Positions 13,301 to 19,490 of a stretch of DNA of 64,000 nt are shown piece by piece. The DNA lies in assembly GCA_936450465.1 (NCBI GenBank), contig OW388296.1, positions 47,629,750 through 47,693,749 on the forward strand. Reading direction: 5' to 3'. Positions within the stretch are counted from its first letter, which is position 1. Each line of letters opens with the position of its first letter. Below the pieces are notes generated by a model. It was not told the origin of the DNA. It did no database searches and worked only from the letters and a program-made list of their open reading frames with translations. The DNA comes from Gibbula magus. Its lineage: Eukaryota > Mollusca > Gastropoda > Trochida > Trochidae. Made by a program: the position numbers and the translations under genes.

Positions 13301-14266
13301 TTACAAAATCAACATGACTGTAATCTAACATCTTGAGATTTTGTTTATAATATTAAAATTCTTTAATTTTGAGCATGGTTTTGGAAAACGGCACAATATT
13401 GACTGTGTATTTTTACAGTAACGTCACTTCCCCATTGCCACCATTATATAAGCAGACCTAAGGGGCTGAAAAAATGGACATAGTACCTCAGTAATAAATT
13501 AACCGTTCAGTTAAATAACGTTTTTAACGTAAAAATTTTGTGTTGCGGAATAGATTTCCTGTTTCCAAGTAAATTTTCAGTGAAATATTTTGAAAATTAA
13601 GATAATCAAAATTATCTTTGCTACTCTGAAATAACATGCAACACTTTGAATACAGGATTTTGAAATTTGACCATGTTTGGTTGACTTTTGACATTTTGAG
13701 AACAAACTTGGGCCACTCATATAAAAAAAAGACAACTGAAGAATTGATTTATGACTAACTAAGGGCAGTCGGGGATAGCTAGTAGGAAAAACATGGTGGC
13801 CACTTGTTGTTAAGTACAGGTAGAATGAAAGTTTTTTTCTGATTGGCTGATACAATACCCGATCACTGCGCAGAGATCTGTGAATAATGCTCTCACTAAA
13901 TTGCTTTACAAAATCTCCTGGTCATTTCGACCTGTGAACCATCTATGAACCCATTCTGTCACAATGGTTTGTTTTTTATAGATTCATTTTACACAGGAGG
14001 TAGAAAATACTTATTCCCAGAGATCAAAAGTTTGCAACCATTTTGCTATGTATATTTTTGATGACAGGAGTATGGGTGCCAGGCAGAGGTAGATGCTGCA
14101 ACAGTTGCCTCCCTTGTGCCGATGAAGTTGTACACCAGATGGCAGCAGCAGTGTGCAGAGAAACACGTGACTGAAGAGGGAGGCTGGGAATGGTGCCCCC
14201 GACCTGGTTGTCAGTACCTTGCAAAGAACGTCAAACCTAAGCAAAGAAAGAGTAGGTGTTCATCTT

Positions 14267-14347
<81 letters not shown>

Positions 14348-17300
14348 TATTATCATCATCATAATTATCATTATCATCATCATGAACTTATTTCAAATTC
14401 CACTCTGCACTAGAATGGAAATAGAGAAATATAATGAAACACAAGTGATTGTGAGTTCGAACTCAGGACATTCTGGTGAGAATCCTGCACTGTACCAGTT
14501 AAGCCTAAGGGATAACCCCTCGGAAACCTGGAGTAGAACACTTTCACCTCAGCCTGTCATTCATCATTAAGAGTTTAATTTGAAGTCTTAGATTTTCATA
14601 AAGTTAATTAACATCAAGTTTGGATCATAAGTTCGAATGGCATGTTTTACAGTTACAAAAGGTTGCAAAATATTGCCTCTATACTTGGATATGAACTTGG
14701 TACCCTTATTTTCCCTTTGATATCAATGTCTTTCTTTGTAGCATTTTCACAATGTTGACATCAATTCATTGTCGATATTGCAGCTCCTCTGCAGTGCCGC
14801 TTTGGGTTCACTGTCAGATGTCACTGTGGAGAGTTCTGGTGCTTCCTATGTAAGAAGGAACCCCATTGGCCAGCACTCTGTAGCCATAGCAATGTCTATC
14901 TCAAGATGCTTCAGCAAAATGGCAAGTATTTAAATATTTAAAAAGCAATTTTATGCCAGAAGACAATGATAAATTACACATTTACACAGAATATAACTAT
15001 AACATTCATAGGCAGATCTAGAAATTTTCAATGAGGGCTTTACACCTGTAAAGGGTGTCAAATTTGTATGCAAAGTTTTTAAAAAGGGGGAATTTGATTT
15101 CCTCAATGCTCCATCTGGATCTGCGATTTCAAGAGTTCATTGATGAAAAACAAAGCTTTGCTTAATAGTCAAGGTTCTGTATGAAACAGACGACGATCGA
15201 AGACAAAGTGCAGGCTATGAACAGGTGACATACTTCGTAAAGTTCAAAAAGTGTCCCAAGTGTCACTATCCCATGGAGAAGTCCGGAGGCTGTAGTCACA
15301 TGACCTGTCGATGCTCACATCACTTCTGCTGGGAGTGTCTTGGTCCCTGGGAGGAACATGTTTACGGCGGCCTCGCCTGCTCACAGAATCAAAAGAAGTT
15401 GAAGGTAAGGCTGGAAAAGGGTTTTAAACATTCATGCACTCGATAAAATTTTTCTATGCAGCATGGAGAAAATTTTATGGATATACCACTTTCTTCCTTG
15501 AAGGCGACGTTATGATTTGTCGTCATCAAGCAAGTGATGGCATCTTTAAAATTTCAATTTTGATAGTTTTGCATAATGTTTCCAAATTGCATGGGCAAAT
15601 CAAGGAATTTTGAGGAGGGAGGAGGGTGGGGGGTCATTAAATTACATAAATGTTTTTCAAAAGGGGGGTGGGTGGGGAGAGTGTTTCACTGAATATTACA
15701 ATGTTATGTACTCCTTAACTTCCTGTCCTTGAATGTTCCCCTGCCTATTGCAGACGATGGAACTGGATGACACAGTGTATGTAGCTCTACCTGTGTGCTT
15801 CTACAAGGACTCCGTCGCTCACAGACATACCTGGCAACACCTGGCCATCACCATCAACAAACGAGTTGCTCAGTTCACTACCTTACAGGTGAGATTTGCA
15901 TTCATGCATAGATTGAAAGGACAAAGTTCCTACTTGCTCTGAGTCTTCGGCTTGTGGGAGATTCTCCTTTGCTTTGTTGTTTGAGCATCAGACTCTTTGT
16001 CTCCATTTTGTCTTGGCATTTAAATGTCTCTGATTTTGTCTTGGCATTGAAATGTCTCTGATTTTGTCTTGGCATTAACATGTCTCTGATTTTGTCTTGG
16101 CATTGAAATATCTCTGATTTTGTCTTGGCATTAAAATGTCTCTGATTTTATCTTGGCATTGAAATATCTCTGATTTTGTTCTTTGTGAATGTCTCTGATT
16201 TTGTCTTGAGAATGTCTTTAATTTTGTCTTGTGAATATCTCTGATTTTGTCTTGGTGTTGAAATGTCTGTGATTATGTCTCGTTATTGTCTCTGTTTTGT
16301 CTTGTGAATGTCTTTAATTTTGTATTGGTGATGAAATTTCTCTGATTTTGTCATGTTAATGTCTCTGATTTTTTTCTTCATGTTGCCAATGTCTCTAATT
16401 ATGTCTTGGTGTTTGTTTTACAGAAGAGCACACACCACTGGACCAGGAATCTGGCAACAGCTGAACCAGACCCGACTCAGGTGTTTGTGAAGAACATCTT
16501 GTTGTTTGTACGTGATGTAAGTACATCTTTGTTTTAGCTCATTAACTTATAAAGGCAGATGATATGGCACGAGCCGTCATCCGTCTGTCTGTACAATGTT
16601 CACATTTTCGATTACTCCTTGAAAAATCACAGAACCCCCATAAGTTGAAATTTTGTGGGGAGGTACCTTACATTTTAGGAGATCGAAGTTGAAAATTTGC
16701 CAACCCCCCCACTCAAATATGGGCATGGTAGGCATTATTAGTGAAACCTTTCGTTGACTTCTCAGACACCAGTTTACATAGGAAGAATTTTAATAACATC
16801 CTTGTTATATTAAGACCTAAGATTGGTTGAGATTCTCTATATATTATTCTCTATTATTTCATAGGGGGAAGGATAGCTCAGTAGTTAGTACATTCAGCTT
16901 CAGATCAGAGGTCTGACGTTCGATTCCCGCCAGGGGCTTGGCAACTTTTGCTTCTGTAGAGAACTGTTCTACATGCAGTTAGGCTTGGGTGTAATGTTAC
17001 ACTGTAGTTCAGCGCAGTACCACCCATGGTACGCTAGTTTCCAGCCGATGCTAGCAGGTTTCACCGTAATGCATAGCCACAATGGAGTTAAGGGCTTTCT
17101 CCTTCCTATATTTCGTGGAGCCATGGTATAAGTGAAATAATCTTAAAGGAAGATCACCCCAAATCACCTCACCTCACTTATTATTTTATGATACTTGTTT
17201 AGATGCACATGGTCCTTGAGTACTGCAGCGTTCTTCTGTCCAACACGACCCGAGTCTGTCGTCCTCAACCTCTCGTGGCCTGCAGATCCCAACTGGCATT

Positions 17301-18987
17301 CATCGCTAGTCGAATTGAAGCTGTAAGTATCTATTTTGAAGACATTATATTCATCTTAGATTTATTTTATATAGACTATTTTCATCCTTAATGCAAAGTA
17401 TTTGTTGCCAGATGTTGTTGACAAAATTTGAAATTTGAAGTCTAATCAACAGAAACACTAAACAGAACCATTTTATTTCGACTTGATTTGATACTGATAG
17501 CAATAACAAATTTATTTTATTCAAGACGATTTCATTTGTTACTGTTTTCTTCAAAGAAGAAAGTGGTTTGAGCGTTTGAGGTGTTGGAAATATTAGTTTC
17601 CTTCAGCACAATTTAGTTGTTCTGAATCTTTTATAAAGCATACTGCTATCTCCATCAATCCCTCTTTTAAACATGGCGTAATATCAACTTCAAGAGCCTT
17701 CTTCAACATGAATCTTGTATCAGACACACCAAAATATTCCGCCTATTTTTGACAAGTGGCCAAGACTGGTATATTCTTTTGTGAACAATTTGTTATTGTT
17801 GTTTAAAACTCACCCATTGAAAATATCACGGTTTAATAAATCTACAATGTTATTACACATTGTGTAATAACATCGCATGTTTTCGATTGACGTGACGTCA
17901 TAATGGTTAAAACATGACATCACAATATCAGCGCCGCAGTCGCAATGAAGTTTGTCCCATTTATTGACGAGGTCGTGCAACGTAATCAGCGCGTAATAAA
18001 TAAATACTAAACTATATCCCATTTAATAACATATTAATTAAATACCAAACCACTGACTCGTTTCATAAATATAATATTAAACGTGACATTATAGCCATTC
18101 AGAATATGGTACTGTATGTCATAGGTCAAAAGCTAAAGTGTTAAAAGGTACATCCATTGTGTTTAATAAAATTTGATTAGTCTTAATACATTCCAACTCA
18201 CCATATGTGCTGTTTACAGTACAAATAAATTCACCAAGCTTGTATATTCATCCCCAGTCGCCAAATTTATCATAATTACTTGTTTCCAATTAAAATCAAG
18301 TAACATCACTATGCATGTGTTGAAATCGAAACTGCACTTTCCATTTACATGCACAGTAGTTATATGACCTATTTAACATTATCAACCCAAATTAGTCATT
18401 TTGTCTGTTATGAATAAGATTCCAAAATTACATTTGACTCATTGGCGCGTTTCAATCGCGATGCATTGTTCGGCTTTCAATCAGAAATCACTACTTTTAC
18501 TTTCATATTGTTAATTTACTAACGCGACTATCATCAAAATGTTAGTTTTGGTAATAGTCAATACTTCTCGATAAAGTAACTGTCCATTTATAACGTTTTG
18601 AATATGTGACCCCCAACAAGTTACACAATGGATGTACCTTTAACTGTTCTCTCTTTATCCCATCAATTGGCAGCCAATTGTTTGCATACATCGTTACGAA
18701 AAGTTGTCTTTCATTATTATTGTCAATTAAGTATTAGCAACATTTGCATTCAGCATTTTAGATTGATTAAGATATTTCAGATTTATGATATTTGTGAAAA
18801 TATTTTTCAGACATTGAATGTGCCAAAGTCTCAGAGAGACAAGATGCTGACGAGACTGAAGTCTCTTCAGTACATGGCCTGGACAATCATAGACAAACTG
18901 GTCCTTCTGGTCCCTCAGTCTCAGGAACTCATCGACTCCTACCACAAGAGGAGACAACAGGAAGTAGATGACAGCACCATCGATTAG
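1232..18987 (+). CDS. RBR-type E3 ubiquitin-protein ligase (12 visible exons, 5' end not found)
   Basis: Joined exons 1232-1336, 1993-2755, 4207-4365, 8685-8802, 9980-10204, 14068-14251, 14784-14921, 15190-15404, 15754-15888, 16424-16516, 17203-17322 and 18811-18987 keep one frame for about 809 residues. RBR ligases take ubiquitin from an E2 onto a RING2 cysteine and then pass it to substrate. RING1 (about residues 405-462) has a full set of Cys/His ligands (CSIC, CKHSFCRQC, LYC, GC). The IBR follows (WCPRPGC, RCHC, FWCFLC). RING2 has CPKC, the catalytic-type GGCSHMTC and FCWEC before GPWEEH, as in Ariadne proteins. The catalytic Cys codon is 15291-15293. The N-terminal ~380 residues include a Lys/Arg-rich, nuclear-signal-like stretch (about 92-133) and an acidic stretch (about 180-208), but no family I know. 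The last ~170 residues are helix-like and could be a divergent Ariadne domain. The RBR call is firm; the subfamily is not assigned. Confidence 0.9.
1398..1716 (-). mobile_element. tRNA-derived SINE with 11-bp target duplication
   Basis: The minus strand starts with a tRNA-like head: GGGGCGGGATAGCGCAGTGG, then a B-box-like GGTTCGAATCCC. It continues into a body ending in a region whose plus-strand form is GTTTAACGCCGC. The element is flanked by the direct repeat ACTTGTCTCAG at 1387-1397 and 1717-1727, the expected trace of LINE-mediated insertion. It lies 61 bp downstream of the exon 1 donor. Related copies occur at 16.86 kb and 36.48 kb, and a tail fragment at 60.6 kb. Confidence 0.92.
1993..2755 (+). 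CDS. RBR ligase exon 2 (large N-terminal exon)
   Basis: The acceptor is TTCTACTTCAAG; the donor is AG|GTGAGT in phase 2. About 254 open codons encode YSRFGKKSLCKSKGLRNKPG, a Lys/Arg-rich block (2160-2290), an acidic block (2430-2515), and a segment ending QSVISV. The length without stops and joining phases on both sides support a coding exon. No domain family is recognised. Confidence 0.85.
3208..4112 (+). repeat. Direct repeat pair inside intron 2 (3208-3330 and 4004-4112)
   Basis: Both copies carry AATCACAAGCCCCAATGTTA followed by the same GAGAAGAGGAAAAGTTC stretch. They then diverge gradually while keeping GAGTAGC and GTTAATGTA in order. The copies are about 795 bp apart in the same orientation, and the foldback at 3482-3703 lies between them. 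They probably come from a local segmental duplication or a dispersed repeat. Confidence 0.8.
3482..3703. mobile_element. Foldback element, 222 bp, with 13-bp target duplication
   Basis: Two arms of about 90 bp are near-perfect inverted repeats (3485-3572 against 3580-3670) around a very short loop. The arms contain GGCGACGTTTCGACATAG and its reverse complement, then sequence about GTATCCATAAAATTG. The element is flanked by AACTGTAATGTGA at 3469-3481 and 3704-3716. Single-arm relatives are at 15456-15540 and 57750-57840. The GAAACGTCGCC core resembles termini of Penelope-like elements, which is an inference. Confidence 0.85.
4207..4365 (+). CDS. RBR ligase exon 3
   Basis: The acceptor is TTGTTCAG; AG|A completes Arg from exon 2. 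The frame reads IVLQGGESEVESINAN, then TVYKLSELLEVTKGIVKDL, and ends in phase 2 at AG|GTATAT. The segment is predicted to be largely helical and belongs to the unassigned N-terminal half. Confidence 0.85.
4640..5115 (+). repeat. Dispersed repeat family A, copy 1
   Basis: The region shares ordered blocks with 31980-32440 on the same strand: GCCAGTTTGAGCGAGTT-like, ACGAATTTGC-like, TTTACGTAAAC, CACGTGGTC, ATATTTTATTT and GGAGTTT. The family is unclassified and no ends are clear. It lies in intron 3. Confidence 0.6.
5205..5634. mobile_element. MITE family B (TTAAAGGGAAAGTT...), copy 1
   Basis: The termini are TTAAAGGGAAAGTTATATCA and TGATAGAACTCTCCTTTTAA-like (ATCACGATAGAACTC, then CTCCTTTTAA), making imperfect inverted repeats flanked by TTAA. 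The internal sequence, including TGATGAATGGCTTCAGTTCT, is shared with 50394-50882. It is non-coding and sits in intron 3. Confidence 0.8.
5635..6964. other. Intron 3 sequence; possible truncated retroposon tail at 5940-6030
   Basis: AT-rich intron with no exon seen. The stretch TTGATTTAAACATATTTATTG near 5940 reads on the minus strand as AATAAATATGTTTAAATCAA. It resembles the 3' tail of the small retroposon at 50755-50837, so it may be a 5'-truncated LINE or SINE end. Confidence 0.4.
6965..7318. mobile_element. MITE family C (TTAAAGGGGCAGTAGCAC), copy 1
   Basis: Perfect terminal inverted repeats, TTAAAGGGGCAGTAGCAC and GTGCTACTGCCCCTTTAA, enclose about 354 bp. An internal CATGGCGGCCATTTTA block is shared by the other copies at 11905-12263, 26383-27267 and 60247-60572. 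The TTAA at each outer end suggests TTAA target choice (piggyBac-like), although TTAA could be part of the repeat itself. Confidence 0.9.
7319..8684. other. Rest of intron 3, no gene seen
   Basis: AT-rich intron. A loosely repeated motif (GAGATACACTTGGTATCAT and variants) recurs between about 8300 and 8560. Nothing else is recognised. Confidence 0.5.
8685..8802 (+). CDS. RBR ligase exon 4
   Basis: The acceptor is TTATCTTGTAG; AG|G completes Arg. The frame reads INMSPPDTKHKTIYQQLFAD, then LTVVQTSREVFDEHQ, and ends in phase 0 at AAT|GTAAGG. The fit to both neighbours is exact. Confidence 0.85.
8803..9979. other. Intron 4, no further feature seen
   Basis: AT-rich intron sequence. Short open frames around 9739-9930 show no motif and lack usable splice sites. 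Confidence 0.5.
9980..10204 (+). CDS. RBR ligase exon 5 (RING1)
   Basis: The acceptor is CTTCTTTCAG; phase 0 in, phase 0 out (ATG|GTGAGT). It encodes LLPSVARIDLVELIEIDLG and then most of RING1: CSIC, a tryptophan-rich loop, VSCKHSFCRQCWQIYL and LYCM. These supply the first seven zinc ligands. The eighth Cys (GC) comes from exon 6. Confidence 0.92.
10484..11850 (+). mobile_element. Element with six 145-bp tandem repeats and hairpin-like end
   Basis: One end carries CAGGCCTGAAAGGCCCGATG and a (CCGT)n-like run. Tandem units of exactly 145 bp follow (AGGTCTAGAG at 10751, 10896, 11041, 11186, 11331 and 11476). The other end is TGATGAGCTACAGAGCCCAT followed by GGCTCTATTTTTT, whose AGAGCCCATGGCTCT is a perfect hairpin. 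An inverted relative is at 43240-43927. Fragments occur at 16534-16760, 41545-41585, 49005-49050 and 49380-49900. The architecture resembles non-autonomous molluscan 'pearl' or Helitron-like elements; that class is an inference. Confidence 0.75.
11905..12263. mobile_element. MITE family C, copy 2
   Basis: TTAAAGGGGCAGTAGCAC and GTGCTACTGCTCCTTTAA bound 359 bp in the reverse internal orientation to copy 1 (GGCCGCCATGCA block on the other strand). It lies just beyond the hairpin end of the 145-bp repeat element, in intron 5. Confidence 0.88.
12401..14067. other. Rest of intron 5, no gene recognised
   Basis: A 110-codon open frame at 12643-12975 and a 92-codon minus-strand frame at 13577-13855 exist. 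Neither shows a motif or splice-site support, and I do not call them genes. The remainder is AT-rich intron. Confidence 0.5.
14068..14251 (+). CDS. RBR ligase exon 6 (end of RING1, start of IBR)
   Basis: The acceptor is TTTGATGACAG. EYGCQAEVDAATVASLV closes RING1, a linker helix follows, then WEWCPRPGCQYLAKNV opens the IBR zinc site. It ends in phase 1 at A|GTAGGT. A long ATC microsatellite begins about 15 bp downstream. Confidence 0.92.
14267..14385. repeat. (ATC)n microsatellite beside a splice donor
   Basis: About 27 uninterrupted ATC units (14267-14347) are followed by an imperfect ATC/ATT tail to about 14385. It lies in intron 6, some 15 bp after the donor of exon 6. It gives rise to artefactual poly-His and poly-Ile open frames, which are not genes. 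Confidence 0.95.
14784..14921 (+). CDS. RBR ligase exon 7 (IBR), followed by a GC donor
   Basis: The acceptor is GATATTGCAG, phase 1. It encodes PLQCRFGFTVRCHCGEFWCF, LCKKEPHWPALC and then LKMLQQN, completing the IBR ligands. The only donor that preserves the downstream frame is G|GCAAGT at 14922. The alternative GT at 14926 leads to a stop in exon 8. Confidence 0.88.
15190..15404 (+). CDS. RBR ligase exon 8 (catalytic RING2)
   Basis: The acceptor is TATGAAACAG. G|AC restores Asp, then the frame reads DDRRQSAGYEQVTYFVKF and RING2 (KKCPKCHYPMEKSGGCSHMT, then CRCSHHFCWECLGPWEEH). The Cys of GGC (15291-15293) aligns with the thioester Cys of Ariadne-type ligases. It ends in phase 0 at AAG|GTAAGG. 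Confidence 0.93.
15456..15545 (+). repeat. Single-arm relative of the 3.5-kb foldback
   Basis: AATTTTATGGATATACCACT, then GGCGACGTTATGATTTGTCG and TCATCAAGCAAGTGATGG follow the order of one arm of the element at 3482-3703, with substitutions. No second arm is visible. It lies in intron 8. Confidence 0.55.
15754..15888 (+). CDS. RBR ligase exon 9
   Basis: The acceptor is CCTATTGCAG and the donor CAG|GTGAGA; 45 codons, phase 0 on both sides. The protein reads TMELDDTVYVALPVCFYKDS, then VAHRHTWQHLAITINKRV. It begins the helical C-terminal region after RING2. Confidence 0.87.
15995..16412 (+). repeat. Minisatellite, about 29-bp unit (TGTCTCTGATTTTGTCTTGG)
   Basis: About thirteen degenerate units of TGTCTCTGATTTTGTCTTGG plus a short variable spacer such as CATTGAAA run from about 15995 to 16412. 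The array ends immediately before the polypyrimidine tract and acceptor of exon 10, so it is the 3' half of intron 9. Confidence 0.9.
16424..16516 (+). CDS. RBR ligase exon 10
   Basis: The acceptor is GTTTGTTTTACAG and the donor GAT|GTAAGT; 31 codons, phase 0. It reads KSTHHWTRNLATAEPDPTQV, then FVKNILLFVRD. It is part of the C-terminal helical region. Confidence 0.85.
16534..16760 (+). mobile_element. Degenerate fragment of the 145-bp repeat element family
   Basis: TTTTAGCTCATTAACTTATA, GTCATCCGTCTGTCTGTAC and ACATTTTCGATTACTCC, followed by a diverged AACCCCCATAAGTTGAAATT block, match the CCGT-rich end and first unit of the element at 10484. Only about one unit remains. Confidence 0.55.
16861..17175 (+). 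mobile_element. tRNA-derived SINE, plus-strand copy
   Basis: The head GGATAGCTCAGTAGTTAGTA (A-box-like) and GACGTTCGATTCCCGCC (B box) is followed by the same body as the 1398-1716 copy: AGAGAACTGTTCT, GCGCAGTACCACCCATGG, GGTTTCACCGTAATGCATAG and an AATCACCTCACCTCAC tail. Flanks TATTATTTCATA and TATTATTTTATGA are a possible imperfect target duplication. It lies in intron 10. Confidence 0.88.
17203..17322 (+). CDS. RBR ligase exon 11
   Basis: The acceptor is ATACTTGTTTAG and the donor GCT|GTAAGT; 40 codons, phase 0. It reads MHMVLEYCSVLLSNTTRVCR, then LVACRSQLAFIASRIEA. The helix-forming pattern is consistent with an Ariadne-like C-terminal domain, though similarity is too weak to be sure. Confidence 0.87.
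18141..18643. mobile_element. MITE family D (TTAAAGGTACATCCATTGTG), copy 1
   Basis: TTAAAAGGTACATCCATTGTG-like left end and CACAATGGATGTACCTTTAA right end form inverted repeats around about 503 bp. The interior shares most of its sequence with 29230-29726. It lies in intron 11. Confidence 0.88.
18811..18987 (+). CDS. RBR ligase exon 12 and stop
   Basis: The acceptor is AATATTTTTCAG. It encodes TLNVPKSQRDKMLTRLKSLQ, then YMAWTIIDKLVLLVPQSQEL and a charged end RRQQEVDDSTID with TAG at 18985-18987. The last ~35 bp form the first unit of the tandem repeat that follows. Confidence 0.9.
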   Translation, partial: TLNVPKSQRDKMLTRLKSLQYMAWTIIDKLVLLVPQSQELIDSYHKRRQQEVDDSTID

Positions 18988-19490
18988 GGGGAGATAACTG
19001 AGCATGTTGGTGAAGAATGGTGTCAATTGTCAAAGAATTCAAGATCTTGTGAAAATGGAAACAACAGGAAGTAGATGGCATCACTAGAGAAGGGGGAGAT
19101 AACTGAACATTTTGGTGAAGAATGGTGTCAATTGTCAAAGAATTCAAGATCTTGTGAAAATGGAAACAACAGGAAGTAGATGGCATCACTAGAGAAGGGG
19201 GAGATAACTGAATATTTTGGTGAAGAATGGTGTCACTTGTCAAAGAATTCAAGATCTTGTGAAAATGGAAACAACAGGAAGTAGATGGCATCACTAGAGA
19301 TGGGGGAGATAACTGAACATTTTGGTGAAGAATGGTGACAATTGTCAAAGAATTCAAGATCTTGTGAAAATGGAGACAACTAGGAAGTAAGTTGATAACA
19401 CCAAAGAAGGGGGAGATAACTGAGCATTTTCTGTGAAGAAAGATTATTGTCCAGAAATTAAAGATCCTGTAAAAAGACAATAGGAACTAT
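18954..19490 (+). repeat. 105-bp tandem repeats starting in the last codons and filling the 3' UTR
   Basis: ACAACAGGAAGTAGATG starts at 18954, 19061, 19166 and 19271, with a diverged copy at about 19376 and a decayed sixth copy near 19477. Spacing is 107, 105, 105 and 105 bp. The first copy holds the end of the coding sequence and the stop codon. Later copies carry a different GATGGCATCACTAGAGAAGG version there. Confidence 0.93.

Noticed and set aside
14219..14570. Open frames encoding poly-His and poly-Ile tracts
   Set aside because: They are translations of the ATC microsatellite in intron 6, with no coding evidence on either side.
18929..19480. 183-codon minus-strand open frame with repeated FHKILNSLT units
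   Set aside because: It is the reverse strand of the 105-bp tandem repeat. The unit length is a multiple of three, so the frame stays open by chance.
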